A stretch of 64,000 nucleotides of DNA. Source: Arthrobacter terricola. GTDB lineage: Bacteria; Actinomycetota; Actinomycetes; Actinomycetales; Micrococcaceae. The stretch is taken from the NCBI RefSeq assembly GCF_004354015.1, contig NZ_SMRU01000010.1, positions 1 to 64,000 of the forward strand, read 5' to 3'. Numbering within the stretch: position 1 is the stretch's first letter; each line of letters starts with the position of its first letter. The position numbers were made by a program, and so were the translations under genes. This document shows positions 43,073 to 52,853 of this stretch, one piece after another. The notes under the pieces were generated by a model. The model saw only the letters and a program-made list of their open reading frames with translations, was not told where the DNA came from and searched no databases.

Positions 43073-43144
43073 TTCCGCCCATAGGATTCGAACCTATACT
43101 CCACGGCTCCAAAGGCCGGGGTGCTGCCGTTACACCAGAGCGGA
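43073..43144 (-). tRNA. tRNA-Gln (anticodon TTG)
   Basis: 72 bases, minus strand. Acceptor TCCGCTC pairs with GGGCGGA; T stem-loop ATAGG-TTCGAAT-CCTAT; anticodon loop CTTTGGA gives TTG. CCA is not encoded. Confidence 0.95.
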
Positions 43145-43330
43145 CCGTGCACACGCCCGCCCTGCGGAACGGCTTCCGCGGGGCGCCCGTTTGACCGGGT
43201 CGCACACACAAGAAACTAGTTTGCCATGTGCGCTGCGTGTTCGCGACTTGGCGCGGCCCCGAGTCCTGGATTGGGTCCGGTTTCGGGGCCACGAAGTCCC
43301 TTCGTGCTTGAGCTGAGGCATGATAGATGC

Positions 43331-44017
43331 GTGAGCAAGAGCACAGGAATCCCCCAGCGTTCCACGGGTTCCGCGGTCATCAACAACGCGCCGGAACGCC
43401 AGGTGGCCCGTTCCCGCATGACGGCCTCCCAGCGCCGTACCCAGCTCATTGGGATTGGCCGGAGCCTCTTCGCCGCCCGCGGACTCGATGCGACCACGAT
43501 CGACGAAATCGCCGCGGCAGCAGGGGTGTCGAAACCGGTCATCTACGAACACTTCGGCTCGAAGGAAGGGCTCTACACCCAGGTTGTCGAGCTTGAATTC
43601 CAAGCCCTGCTGCAATCGATCAACGACGCCTTGGCCGCCGAGGCCAAACCGCGGATTCTCGTCGAGCAAGCCGCACTCGCCCTCTTGGGCTATATCGAGG
43701 AGCGGACCGACGGGTTCCGGATCCTCATGCGGGACGCCCCGCCGTCGCAACCTGAAGGCGCGTTCGCCACGCTGCTCTCCCATGTGGCCGAGCGAGTGGA
43801 GGACTTGCTCGCCGACGAATTCTCCCGGCGCGGTTTCAGTGCGGCGGACGGTGCCATGTACGCCCAGATGCTCGTGGGCATGGTTGCCATGACAGGCCAG
43901 TGGTGGCTTGACCACCGGCAGCCGGACAAAAGGGCTGTGGCGGCCCACTTGGTCAACCTCGCATGGAACGGCCTGACGGGCCTCCAGAAAGACCCGGAGC
44001 TCACCTCGGACGCCTAG
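43331..44017 (+). CDS. TetR-family transcriptional regulator (228 aa)
   Basis: GTG at 43331 is chosen because family-like sequence begins soon after; an upstream start at 43226 would add 35 odd residues. Residues about 35-80 form the TetR helix-turn-helix (ATTIDEIAAAAGVSKPVIYEHFGSKEGLY); the rest is the helical ligand/dimer domain, with FRILMRDAPPSQPEGAF and AYAQMLVGMVAMTGQWWLDH-like segments typical of actinobacterial regulators in this chromosomal place. The ligand is unknown. It converges on the ABC-F gene with 8 bases between stops. Confidence 0.85.
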   Translation: MSKSTGIPQRSTGSAVINNAPERQVARSRMTASQRRTQLIGIGRSLFAARGLDATTIDEIAAAAGVSKPVIYEHFGSKEGLYTQVVELEFQALLQSINDALAAEAKPRILVEQAALALLGYIEERTDGFRILMRDAPPSQPEGAFATLLSHVAERVEDLLADEFSRRGFSAADGAMYAQMLVGMVAMTGQWWLDHRQPDKRAVAAHLVNLAWNGLTGLQKDPELTSDA

Positions 44018-44025
44018 CCCCCTCG

Positions 44026-45846
44026 CTACTCGCCGAGGACCTCGGCCGCCTCGAGCCACTCGAGTTCGAGGCCTTCCTTCTCGTCGAGGAGTTCCTGGAG
44101 CTTGGCGTTCAAGTCGCTGAGCGCGTCGAAATCGCCCGACTCGGACTTTGCCGCCATCTGCGCGTGGAGTTTTTCCTCCTGCTGGGCGATCTTGCCCAGT
44201 TGGCGGTCGATCCGGTTCAGGTCCTTGCGCGCCTCGCGCTTCTCCGCCTCGCTCGCCCCCGAAGTCGCCGTCGCAGCAGCAGCGCCCGACGTCGGACTCC
44301 CACCGGCGGCGGCCGGGCCCGGGACGGTTCCGCTCGCCAAAGCGGCTTCGCGCAACTCCAGGTACTGGTCCACGCCGCCCGGAAGGCCGCGCAGCTTACC
44401 GTCCCCGAGGAGGGCCATCTGGTGGTCGGTGGCACGCTCCAGGAGGTACCGGTCGTGGCTCACCACAATCAGCGTGCCCGGCCAGCCGTCCAGGACGTCT
44501 TCGACGGCGGCAAGGGTGTCGGTGTCGAGGTCGTTGGTGGGTTCGTCGAGCATCAGCACGTTGGGTTCGCCCACCAGGAGCCTGAGCAGTTGCAGGCGCC
44601 GGCGCTCACCGCCCGAAAGGTCCGGGACGGGCGTCCATTGCTTCTGCTTCGTGAAGCCCAATTGCTCGACGAGTTGCCCCGCGGTCATTTCCCTGCCGCC
44701 GACGGCGAAGGAACGCTTCTCCCGTTCGATCACCTCGATGACCCTCAGGTCGGAAACTTCGTCGAGTTCCTGCACGTCCTGCGACAACACGGCGGTGACC
44801 ACCGTCTTGCCCCGTTTCAGCCGGCCCTGGCTGGGGTCGATTTCGCCATTAAGCAGCCGCAACAGGGTCGATTTGCCGGCCCCGTTGACGCCGACCAGGC
44901 CCAGCCGTTCCCCCGGTGCCAGACGCAACGTCACGTTGTCGAAGAGCTTCCGGCCGTCGAAATCGAGCGACACGTTCTCCAGGTCCAGCACGTCCTTGCC
45001 GAGCCGGGCCGTCGCCATCTTGCTCAGCGCCACCGAGTCGCGGGGGGCGGGGACATCCTCGATCAGCTCGTTGGCCGCCTCGATGCGGAACTTGGGCTTC
45101 GAGGTGCGGGCCGGGGCGCCGCGGCGCAGCCACGCCAGTTCCTTCTTCACGAGTTGCTGGCGCTTGCTCTCGACGACGGACGCCATCCGGTCACGCTCGG
45201 CGCGGGCGAGCACGTACGCCGCGTAGCCGCCGTCGAACGGGTCCACCATGGCGTCGTGCACTTCCCAGGTCCGGTTGCAGACTTCGTCCAGGAACCAGCG
45301 GTCGTGCGTAACCACCAGGAACGCACCCTGGTTGGCGCGCCACCTGGTCTTCAAGTGCCGGGCCAGCCAGGCGACGCCTTCAACGTCGAGGTGGTTGGTG
45401 GGTTCGTCGAGCATGATGACGTCGTGGTCTTCGATGAGCAGCTTGGCCAGGGCCACACGGCGCTTCTGCCCGCCGGAAAGGGCGTGGACGTTGGCGTGCC
45501 AGTCGACGTCGCCCACGAGCCCGCCCATGATTTCCCGGATTTTCGGGTTGGCGGCCCATTCGTGGTCGGCACGGTCGCCGACGATTGCCGCCCCCACGGT
45601 GAGGTCGCCGTCGAGCACGTCCGACTGGTCCAGGTAGCCGATGTTCACGTCGCCGCGCTTGGTCACGCGGCCGGAGTCCGGCGTCGAACGCAAGGCCAGC
45701 AAACGCATCAGGGTGGATTTACCGTCACCGTTGCGTCCCACCATGCCAATCCTGTCGCCGTCCTCCAAACCGAGGGTGACGCCGTCGAGGACGGTACGGG
45801 TCGCGAACGAAACGGTGAGGTTTTCACCGCCGAGGAGGTGGGCCAA
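44026..45846 (-). CDS. ABC-F family ATPase, Uup-like (606 aa)
   Basis: Cytosolic duplicated ATPase that acts on ribosomes or nucleic acid and has no membrane part. Two ATP-binding cassettes: Walker A VGRNGDGKST and VGVNGAGKST, signatures LSGGQKRRVALAKLL and LSGGERRRLQLLRLL, and LDEPTNHLD / LDEPTNDLD. The linker is short and charged, and the C-terminal end is a coiled coil (DLNRIDRQLGKIAQQEEKL) as in Uup. The downstream order ABC-F after rsmA-ispE is common in Micrococcaceae. Confidence 0.92.
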   Translation of the reverse strand: MAHLLGGENLTVSFATRTVLDGVTLGLEDGDRIGMVGRNGDGKSTLMRLLALRSTPDSGRVTKRGDVNIGYLDQSDVLDGDLTVGAAIVGDRADHEWAANPKIREIMGGLVGDVDWHANVHALSGGQKRRVALAKLLIEDHDVIMLDEPTNHLDVEGVAWLARHLKTRWRANQGAFLVVTHDRWFLDEVCNRTWEVHDAMVDPFDGGYAAYVLARAERDRMASVVESKRQQLVKKELAWLRRGAPARTSKPKFRIEAANELIEDVPAPRDSVALSKMATARLGKDVLDLENVSLDFDGRKLFDNVTLRLAPGERLGLVGVNGAGKSTLLRLLNGEIDPSQGRLKRGKTVVTAVLSQDVQELDEVSDLRVIEVIEREKRSFAVGGREMTAGQLVEQLGFTKQKQWTPVPDLSGGERRRLQLLRLLVGEPNVLMLDEPTNDLDTDTLAAVEDVLDGWPGTLIVVSHDRYLLERATDHQMALLGDGKLRGLPGGVDQYLELREAALASGTVPGPAAAGGSPTSGAAAATATSGASEAEKREARKDLNRIDRQLGKIAQQEEKLHAQMAAKSESGDFDALSDLNAKLQELLDEKEGLELEWLEAAEVLGE

Positions 45847-45906
45847 TGGGTACTACTTTCTGGTGGGGATTCAGGACAGCCGCCGAAGGCAGGTTGTCTC
45901 GGGTTG

Positions 45907-46884
45907 TCATAGGAGGGTATCGGAGATGATCCGGGCACCGGGAACCGGACCGTGCACGGCCAGCGCGTTGTGCCCCAGGTGCCGCAGCTCCTCGGCGAGC
46001 TCGCCCGCGGCCAGGGAACTGTCCGCGAGCAGGGCCACGGTGGGGCCGGAACCGGAGACGATCCCGGCGAGCGCGCCGTTCGCTTCGCCGAGGCCGATCG
46101 TGTCCCGCAATCCGGGCGCCAGTTCGATCGAAGCACGCTGGAGGTCGTTGACGAGGAGCTTGCTCAAGGAATCGGGATCGCCGTTGCGCAGGGCCTGGAG
46201 GATCTTCGCATCCACTTCGAGCGGTTCGGGCGCCTCGAGCCCCTCGGCATTGCGGAGCATGTCCAGCGTCCGGAAGACATCCGGCGTCGAGAGCCCGTAG
46301 TCGGCGCAAACGAGGACCCAGTCCATTTGCGCTTTCGCAAGGGCCGGAGACAATTCGTCGCCGACTCCAAGCCCGACGGCGGTGCCTCCGAGGAGCGAAA
46401 ACGGCACGTCTGCGCCCAACTCGGCTGCGAGGTGGGCAAGTTCCTCGCGCGACAATCCGCTGTCCCACAGCGCGTCGCACGCCAGGAGCGTGGCCGCGGC
46501 GTCGGCGGAGCCGCCACCCATGCCTCCCGCTACCGGCACCCGCTTGGTGATGTCCAAGTGGACTCCAGTGGCCTTCTCCGAGACGTCCCGCATGATGGCC
46601 GCGGCCTTGTAGGCGAGGTTGCGCTCGTCGAGGGGAATGTCCACGCCATCAAGGTCCAGCGTGCTTGCCGCGTTGATGCTGACGGTGATCCCGGGTTCTT
46701 CGGTGCTTGTAGCGGCCACTTCCTCGTAGAGGGACACCGCGAGGTACACGCTTGCGACGGAATGGTAGCCATCGGGCCGCAAAGGGCCCACGTTGAGGGA
46801 GACGTTCACCTTGCCGGGTGCGCGGACCCGCACGGTCCGGGCCGCGAAGCGCCCGCGGCTCGCGGCGCTGATGCCCGGGCTCAT
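45907..46884 (-). CDS. ispE: 4-diphosphocytidyl-2-C-methyl-D-erythritol kinase IspE (325 aa)
   Basis: GHMP kinase of the MEP isoprenoid pathway. ATG at 46884 overlaps the rsmA stop (ATGA); a longer frame upstream runs into rsmA and is rejected. [24 protein letters not shown], then [18 protein letters not shown] (ATP loop) and a C-terminal [13 protein letters not shown] are the expected motifs. It shares its operon with rsmA. Confidence 0.95.
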   Translation of the reverse strand: MSPGISAASRGRFAARTVRVRAPGKVNVSLNVGPLRPDGYHSVASVYLAVSLYEEVAATSTEEPGITVSINAASTLDLDGVDIPLDERNLAYKAAAIMRDVSEKATGVHLDITKRVPVAGGMGGGSADAAATLLACDALWDSGLSREELAHLAAELGADVPFSLLGGTAVGLGVGDELSPALAKAQMDWVLVCADYGLSTPDVFRTLDMLRNAEGLEAPEPLEVDAKILQALRNGDPDSLSKLLVNDLQRASIELAPGLRDTIGLGEANGALAGIVSGSGPTVALLADSSLAAGELAEELRHLGHNALAVHGPVPGARIISDTLL

Positions 46885-47762
46885 GCTTCCATGGGGTGGC
46901 GGGCCTCGGCGATGCGGACAAAGGCGTTGATGTCGAGGACCTCCCCCCGCGCGCTCGGGTCGACGCCGGCCGCCACGAGGCAACGTTCGGCTTCGGCCGG
47001 GCTTCCGGCCCAGTGGGCCAGAGCCGCGCGCAGCGTCTTCCGGCGCTGCGCGAAAGCGGCATCGATCACCCTGAAGACCTGCTCACGGGTGGCGTGCGTG
47101 GCCGGCGGGGCGCTCCGGGTGAATGCGACGAGCCCCGAGTGGATCTTGGGCGCGGGCCAAAAGACGTTCATGCCGATCACGCCGGCCTTGCGCATGGTCC
47201 CGTACCACGCGGCCTTGACGGAGGGCACGCCGTAGATCTTCGAGCCGGGCGCCGCGGCGAGCCGGTCCGCCACTTCGTCCTGGACCATGACCAGGCCGTG
47301 TTGCAGGCTCGGGAAGTGCTGGAGCAGGTGCAGTACCACCGGCACCGCGACGTTGTACGGCAGGTTGGCCACGAGGGCCGTGGGCTGCACGGGAAGTTCG
47401 GTGACTTTCATGGCGTCCGAGAGGACCAGGTAGAAGTCGTCGACGGCGTCGGGCCGCCACGCGCGGACGGTTTCCGGCAGCTTGGCGGCCAGCACGGGAT
47501 CGATTTCGACGGCGACAACCGACTTTGCGGCGTCGAGGAGGCCAAGCGTCAAGGACCCGAGGCCGGGCCCGACTTCGAGGACCGTTTCCCCGGGATCGAT
47601 CGAGGCGGCCGAGACGATCCTGCGGATCGTGTTGCCGTCGATGACAAAGTTCTGCCCCAGCGTTTTCGTGGGGCGGACACCGATTTCCTCGGCGAGCCGT
47701 CGGATGTCCACAGCTCCCAGGAGGGGCGCGACGGCGGCGTGTTCGGGATTCGGTTCAGTCAC
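46881..47762 (-). CDS. rsmA: 16S rRNA dimethyladenosine transferase RsmA/KsgA (293 aa)
   Basis: Dimethylates two adjacent adenines near the 3' end of 16S rRNA. SAM-binding signatures: [36 protein letters not shown], and the catalytic [12 protein letters not shown]. Normal length. The gene is followed by ispE with a 4-base overlap and preceded, across a terminator, by the rpfB-like gene. Confidence 0.96.
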   Translation of the reverse strand: MTEPNPEHAAVAPLLGAVDIRRLAEEIGVRPTKTLGQNFVIDGNTIRRIVSAASIDPGETVLEVGPGLGSLTLGLLDAAKSVVAVEIDPVLAAKLPETVRAWRPDAVDDFYLVLSDAMKVTELPVQPTALVANLPYNVAVPVVLHLLQHFPSLQHGLVMVQDEVADRLAAAPGSKIYGVPSVKAAWYGTMRKAGVIGMNVFWPAPKIHSGLVAFTRSAPPATHATREQVFRVIDAAFAQRRKTLRAALAHWAGSPAEAERCLVAAGVDPSARGEVLDINAFVRIAEARHPMEA

Positions 47763-47821
47763 CTAGGTATCGTATCGTCTGGCCGCGCAACGACTGCTTC
47801 CGGATGGCTGTTTTGCGCGCG

Positions 47822-47857
47822 AAAAGGGCCGGGTCCGTAACCGGACCCGGCCCTTTT
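47822..47857 (-). terminator. Strong terminator after the rpfB-like gene
   Basis: Perfect 16-bp stem AAAAGGGCCGGGTCCG (47822-47837) with 47842-47857 and a TAAC loop, T-rich on the minus strand. It separates the rpfB-like gene from rsmA. Confidence 0.9.
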
Positions 47858-47875
47858 GGCCATACGCTGACTGGC

Positions 47876-49045
47876 TTAGGCCGAAGCCGCCCAGCCGCAG
47901 CCCCACGGCGACAGGCCGCGCTGCGCGTACACGCGGTTGGCGATGTCGATCTGCTGGGCCTTGCTGGCGAGGCTCGCGTTGGGAGCGTACGCTCCTCCGC
48001 CGGAACCGAGCCACGTCTGGACGTCGAACTGCAGGCCGCCGTAGTAACCGTTACCGGTGTTGGTGGCCCAGTTTCCGCCGGACTCGCACTGGGCGACCTT
48101 GTCCCACATGGCTTCGTTCGGGGCGCCGGTGGGTCCGGATGCCGCAGCAGCTGCCGGCGCGGGGCGTGCCTTGGTTCCCACCGTGACCTTCGCCGGGACC
48201 GGGTTGGTGGTCACATCCGACGAGACGAGGGTGCGGTTCGCTTCGCGGCCGTCCACCAGGACGAGCTTGAACGTCTTCGTGAGCAATCCGAGGACGCCTT
48301 CCTGGGTCACGGTCTTCTGGTCCGTGTACTGGTTGGGATCCTGGGTGGTGACCGTGTCGAACGGTACGTTCTCTGTCTCCGTGGCCGTTTTGCTGGTGTC
48401 CACGCGGGAAACTTTGATGACCATGTTGGGGACGATCGGAGCCGAGTTGGGCTGGGACACGCGATCGTTGGCGCCGAGCGAAACACCTGCGTCGCTCAGT
48501 ACCGTGGCGACATCCGGCGCCGTCGTGGTTTTCGCCGAGCTCTGGCCGTCGACGATCAGGCTGATCGACTTAGGGGTCAGGATCGAAACGTACGATCCCG
48601 CAACTTCCAGTTGCTGGTCCTTCGGCTCGGACACGGCCGAAGCGCTTGCTACGCCGAGTTCGGAGACGAGGCCGCCGACGTTGGGCGCCGTGGTGTTGAC
48701 CGTACGCTTCGCCCCGTCAAGGCTCACGGTGACGGCCTTGGCCAGGTTGACGTTGATGATGGAACCGTTCTGCACCGAACTGTCCAGAGCCGGGGAGACC
48801 CGGTCTTCCGGCTTCAGGTCGACCTTGGCCGCCTTGACCACTTGGTCAACGGTATTGCCGAAGGTCTGGACGGAACTCACTTTGCCATCAACATTGAGGG
48901 TGACCGATTTGTTGTTGCCTGTGAAGGCAACGACTCCAAGCACTAGCGCCGAAAGCACCAGCAGCTGCGCACCGACTTTGACGAAACTGAACTTGCCGTC
49001 CGTGGTGAAGAACTTAACCATGTTTGCCCGTAACTTTTGGACCAT
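47876..49045 (-). CDS. Resuscitation-promoting factor, RpfB-like (389 aa)
   Basis: Secreted peptidoglycan-cleaving factor involved in growth resumption. ATG at 49045, or ATG at 49021. One membrane/signal segment ([16 protein letters not shown]), three DUF348 repeats (beginning [30 protein letters not shown]), a G5 domain ([21 protein letters not shown]), an Ala/Pro linker and the C-terminal lysozyme-like Rpf domain: [27 protein letters not shown] with the catalytic Glu in CESGG. This is the RpfB layout. Two palindromes lie in the 250-base upstream region. Confidence 0.93.
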   Translation of the reverse strand: MVQKLRANMVKFFTTDGKFSFVKVGAQLLVLSALVLGVVAFTGNNKSVTLNVDGKVSSVQTFGNTVDQVVKAAKVDLKPEDRVSPALDSSVQNGSIINVNLAKAVTVSLDGAKRTVNTTAPNVGGLVSELGVASASAVSEPKDQQLEVAGSYVSILTPKSISLIVDGQSSAKTTTAPDVATVLSDAGVSLGANDRVSQPNSAPIVPNMVIKVSRVDTSKTATETENVPFDTVTTQDPNQYTDQKTVTQEGVLGLLTKTFKLVLVDGREANRTLVSSDVTTNPVPAKVTVGTKARPAPAAAAASGPTGAPNEAMWDKVAQCESGGNWATNTGNGYYGGLQFDVQTWLGSGGGAYAPNASLASKAQQIDIANRVYAQRGLSPWGCGWAASA

Positions 49046-49213
49046 CCGGGCACGGGGAAAAGCGCACAGGGGTAACCTGCCGCGGCCCCAACCCGGCCGA
49101 AGCCGTGCTGGAGGACTGCGGCGGGGCTGGGCGCCGCCACACTCAATTCAACTGAAAAATTCCAATTGCGAACGGAGTAAGTGTTCCGGTGGCCTTCCCC
49201 GACCCCGGCTACT

Positions 49214-49274
49214 GGTTACCCACTGTAACCGAAGCGTTATAAAGGGGCCAAGAAAATTGCATACCGGGTATGCA
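49214..49274. promoter_or_regulatory. Two palindromic operator candidates upstream of the rpfB-like gene
   Basis: GGTTAC-N5-GTAACC (49214-49230) and the perfect 17-base palindrome TGCATACC-G-GGTATGCA (49258-49274) flank TATAAC (minus strand, 49240-49235), a plausible -10. GTNAC repeats are known parts of MtrA sites in actinobacteria, and rpf/cell-wall hydrolase genes are known MtrA targets, so the first may be such a site; the second matches no regulator I can name. Confidence 0.45.
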
Positions 49275-49298
49275 TCAGATCACATTCCTATGCAGGTT

Positions 49299-50201
49299 TC
49301 AGTCCCACGAACCGTAGGTGGCAAGCGTGTTCCGGGCGAGCTGCCCGCACATCTCGGAAAGATCTCGATTTGTTACTTGAGCCATCGAACGAACGGTGTA
49401 AGGCACCATGTAGCTGGCGTTCGGCCTGCCCCTGAATGGATGCGGCGTCAGGAACGGGGAATCGGTCTCCACCAGCAGCAATTCGGGATCCGCGATGGCG
49501 AGTGCTTCCCGCAGGTCCCCCGCATTCTTGAATGTCATGGTGCCGGCGAAGGACATGTACCAACCATTGTCGTTGCAGATCCGGGCCAGTTCAGCGTCAC
49601 CCGAGAAGCAATGGAACACCACCCGTTCCGGAGCACCTTCCTCGCGCAAGACCTGGACGACGTCGTCGTGGGCGTCCCGGTCGTGGATCTGAAGGGTGAG
49701 GTCCAGCCTCTTCGCGATGTCGATGTGCCGGCGGAACGAGTGGCGTTGGGCAACCAGTCCTTCTCCGTGGGTGCGGAAAAAGTCAAGGCCGGTTTCGCCG
49801 ATGGCACGGACCCTGGGGTGGGCCGCCAACTCCTCGATCTCGGCCAGGGCGGATTCGAGTTCGCCCCGTCCCGCGTAGACGGGAGCGTCGTTGGGGTGGA
49901 TGGCCACGGCGCCAAGTAGCCGCTGGTCCATCTCGAGTGCCTGCACAGTGAACCGCGAAGATTCAAGGTCGCAACCCACTTGCACGGCTCCCTGGACACC
50001 AACGCTTTCGGCGGCATCCAGGGCATCCACAACAGCCACTTCCAACAAGCCGTGCCGGAAGTCGAGGTGGGTGTGGTTGTCCATCACCGGAACGGGCAAC
50101 GGCTCAGGCGCCGGCGGGAATTCCTTGCGTGAGTTCCCGCCCTGGGCCTCCTGGGATGTTTCGGGCGCGCGGTAGGGAGCCGGTGGGAGGGAGGTGCACA
50201 T
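49299..50201 (-). CDS. tatD: TatD-family metal-dependent DNase/hydrolase (300 aa)
   Basis: TIM-barrel amidohydrolase-like nuclease. Metal site: MDNHTHLDF, AIGETGLDFFR (Glu), then FRRHIDIAKRLDLTLQIHDRDAHDDV, VFHCFSGD and LLVETDSPFLTP. A start at 50201 gives an extra N-terminal Pro-rich stretch of about 40 residues; a start closer to MDNHTH is possible. It lies upstream of the rpfB-like gene as in many actinobacteria. Confidence 0.92.
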   Translation of the reverse strand: MCTSLPPAPYRAPETSQEAQGGNSRKEFPPAPEPLPVPVMDNHTHLDFRHGLLEVAVVDALDAAESVGVQGAVQVGCDLESSRFTVQALEMDQRLLGAVAIHPNDAPVYAGRGELESALAEIEELAAHPRVRAIGETGLDFFRTHGEGLVAQRHSFRRHIDIAKRLDLTLQIHDRDAHDDVVQVLREEGAPERVVFHCFSGDAELARICNDNGWYMSFAGTMTFKNAGDLREALAIADPELLLVETDSPFLTPHPFRGRPNASYMVPYTVRSMAQVTNRDLSEMCGQLARNTLATYGSWD

Positions 50202-50323
50202 GCCTCCACCCTATCTTTCCGCAAGGTGATATCCCTCTGTTTGCGGTGGGCCTAGGCTGGGTAGTCTGGTAACGAAGGCGGTAATTCCCTGCCAGGGCAC
50301 CGCGGCCCTGCGGGAACGCTGTC

Positions 50324-51418
50324 ATGGCTGAGGGGCTGTCCATGGATTCAAAGCGTCACGGAACGTTCGACGAAGACAGGCTGCGCGACGACGCTGTTGC
50401 GGTCGCGCCTCCGGAACACCAATCCCCCAACGGCCACAAGCCCGCGGTCATGGACCCTGCCCAGTTCCACACGGCTAGCGAAAAGATCCTGGCCGTCATC
50501 AACCAGGTGATCGACGGCAAGGCCGAAGCCGCCAAGCTGGCATTGACCGTTCTGCTCGCCCAAGGGCACCTCCTGGTGGAGGATGTGCCCGGTGTCGGAA
50601 AGACCCTCCTCGCCAAGACCCTCGCACGGACGATCGACTGCAAGGTCAGCCGCATCCAATTCACCCCGGACCTCCTGCCCTCGGACGTCACGGGCGTTTC
50701 CATCTACAACCAATCGTCGCGGCAGTTCGAGTTCCGGATGGGCGCGGTGTTCGCCAACATCGTGATCGGCGACGAAATCAACCGCGCGTCGGCGAAGACC
50801 CAGTCAGCCTTGCTCGAATGCATGGAGGAACACCAGGTGACTGTGGACGGGTTCTCCTACCAATTGGCTGAACCCTTCATGGTGGTGGCAACGCAGAACC
50901 CCATCGAAATGGAGGGAACGTACCCGTTGCCGGAAGCGCAGCGCGACCGCTTCATGGCACGGATTTCCATGGGCTATCCGGACAAGCTCTCGGAGATCGA
51001 AATGCTGGGGACGCATCAAGCGGTCTCTCCCCTGTCCAAGATCACCCCGGTGGTCACGGCGTCCGACGTCGCCGCCATGATCAACACGGTGCAGCGCGTC
51101 TTCGTCTCCGAGTCCGTCAAGGAATACACGGTGGGCCTGGGCCGGGCCACGAGGGACAGCGCGCGGCTGCGCCTCGGAGCCAGCCCCCGCTCCCTCCTGC
51201 AATTGCTGCGGGCAGCCAAGGCGACCGCCGCCCTCGACGGCAGGGACTTCGTTCTTCCGGATGACGTCATGCTGGTGGCCGAGTCCGTTTTGGCACACCG
51301 GATCATCCTTGACCGCAAGGCCGCCAGCTCCGGAGACACCCCGCAAAGCGTCATCCGCTCCATCCTGGCTTCGCTCCCGGTCAACCAGGAATCCGGCGCC
51401 GAACGCCGCGGCAGCTAG
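50324..51418 (+). CDS. MoxR-type AAA ATPase (364 aa)
   Basis: MoxR ATPases are chaperone-like and usually work with DUF58 and transglutaminase neighbours, as here. Walker A VEDVPGVGKTLLAKTL, then IQFTPDLLPSDVTG, the Walker B/sensor segment GDEINRASAKTQSALLECMEE and ATQNPIEMEGTYPLPEAQRDRF are all family hallmarks. The start ATG at 50324 is followed by about 40 disordered residues. It begins an operon of three genes divergent from tatD. Confidence 0.93.
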   Translation: MAEGLSMDSKRHGTFDEDRLRDDAVAVAPPEHQSPNGHKPAVMDPAQFHTASEKILAVINQVIDGKAEAAKLALTVLLAQGHLLVEDVPGVGKTLLAKTLARTIDCKVSRIQFTPDLLPSDVTGVSIYNQSSRQFEFRMGAVFANIVIGDEINRASAKTQSALLECMEEHQVTVDGFSYQLAEPFMVVATQNPIEMEGTYPLPEAQRDRFMARISMGYPDKLSEIEMLGTHQAVSPLSKITPVVTASDVAAMINTVQRVFVSESVKEYTVGLGRATRDSARLRLGASPRSLLQLLRAAKATAALDGRDFVLPDDVMLVAESVLAHRIILDRKAASSGDTPQSVIRSILASLPVNQESGAERRGS

Positions 51419-51437
51419 GCGCGAAAGGAGGTCCGGC

Positions 51438-52853
51438 ATGGCCTTGGTGGATCGGCTTCCCAAGCACCTCTTCACCACGCGGGGCTGGGGATTGCTGGCT
51501 AGCGGCGTCGGGTCCTTGCTGCTCGCCCAGGTCATGGGCCGGCGCGATCTACTGGCCCTTGGCATCCTGCTCGTGGCGTTGCCTTTGGTGGCGCTGGCAG
51601 GCGTCCGGGTGCTCAAGCCCCGGTTCCAAGTGTTCCGCGAGTTCCATCCCTCCACGGTGGAAACGTCGTCGACGGCGACGGTCCGGCTGGCGGTGGCGCG
51701 GACAGGCGCGGCAACAGGTCCCGTGATCATGGAGGAGCAGTTGCCTCCGCGCTTCGGTGAGCCTCCCGCGTTCCGGTTCCCGACGCGTTCGGCGTCCGGC
51801 GGGACCAGCCGCTATGAATACCACCTTCGCTCGGGCAAGCGCGGCCAGTTCCGGATCGGACCGGTCACGGCCGAGTTCTGCGATCCGTTCGGCCTGTCGC
51901 TGCACCGGCACGCGATCGACGACGGCGACATCCTCACCGTGACGCCCGCCGCCGTCGAGCTTCCCGCAACGGGGCTCGCGGGAGCGCGCGGGAACGACGG
52001 CGTGACCGCCACCCGGATCCGGGCCAACCCAAGCGACGACGACGTGATGACCCGCGAGTACCGGCACGGCGACCCCATGCGGCGCGTGCATTGGGCCGCG
52101 ACCGCCCGGCACGGGGAACTCATGGTGCGCCAGGAAGAATCCGTGACCACACCCGAGGCCACGATCATCCTGGACCAACGGTATTCCGCGTTTGCCTCCG
52201 GATCCGGGGCGGTCTTCGGCCCCCACGAGGACGCGGTCGAATTGCTGAGCAGCGAGGCGTTCGAGTGGGTGGTGACGGCCGCCATGTCCATCAGTTCCCA
52301 TCTCGCCGACCGCAATTATTCATTGCGCTTCCTCGACGCCACGGGAAATCCCGCTTTTCGCGGGTCACGCTCGGCGCCGGACCCCGAAACCGAGGAATAT
52401 ATCGGCCTGGGCGGATTGCAATCCATCGCCGAAAGCCTCGCCGCGATTCAGCTCAGCGGTCCGAGGCACGCGCACGGCGAGCGCCACAAGGACGCGTCCG
52501 CCGTCGTCGACGCCACGGAGGCACCCTTCGATGACCACCTGATGGACAAGTTGGCGGCACACCGCCTGCGCGGGCCGGTCCTCGCGTTGCTCGGCAACAT
52601 GCCCGTGGCCGAAGCCCGGGCACTTGCCCCCGCGGCGGGCTACGGCGCCAACGCCTTCGCCCTCGTGGTCTCGGACCACCCGCGCCATGCCCAGCCCGTC
52701 ATCGAGGCGCTGAAGCTGGGAGGCTGGCGTGCCGTCGCCGTGAGCCCAAGGACCGATCTTCCCGCAGCCTGGGCCGGTTTCGACCAAGGCGAAATCCTCG
52801 CGGCTGCCGCCGCGGCCATGGACGTCAGGCGCGGGGCGGCGGTGCCACGATGA
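51438..52853 (+). CDS. DUF58 domain protein (471 aa)
   Basis: ATG at 51438 follows AAAGGAGG. Two membrane helices near the N-terminus (WGLLASGVGSLLLAQVMG, LALGILLVALPLVALAG), a beta-rich region and then the DUF58 core MTREYRHGDPMRRVHWAATARHGELMVRQEE, which resembles a von Willebrand-type fold. DUF58 proteins are thought to be MoxR clients; the exact role is unknown. It is 19 bases after moxR and overlaps the transglutaminase gene by 4. Confidence 0.9.
   Translation: MALVDRLPKHLFTTRGWGLLASGVGSLLLAQVMGRRDLLALGILLVALPLVALAGVRVLKPRFQVFREFHPSTVETSSTATVRLAVARTGAATGPVIMEEQLPPRFGEPPAFRFPTRSASGGTSRYEYHLRSGKRGQFRIGPVTAEFCDPFGLSLHRHAIDDGDILTVTPAAVELPATGLAGARGNDGVTATRIRANPSDDDVMTREYRHGDPMRRVHWAATARHGELMVRQEESVTTPEATIILDQRYSAFASGSGAVFGPHEDAVELLSSEAFEWVVTAAMSISSHLADRNYSLRFLDATGNPAFRGSRSAPDPETEEYIGLGGLQSIAESLAAIQLSGPRHAHGERHKDASAVVDATEAPFDDHLMDKLAAHRLRGPVLALLGNMPVAEARALAPAAGYGANAFALVVSDHPRHAQPVIEALKLGGWRAVAVSPRTDLPAAWAGFDQGEILAAAAAAMDVRRGAAVPR

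Noticed and set aside
43226..43330. Longer N-terminus for the TetR regulator
   Set aside because: The extra 35 residues are Cys/Pro-rich and unlike the family; GTG at 43331 gives the normal layout.
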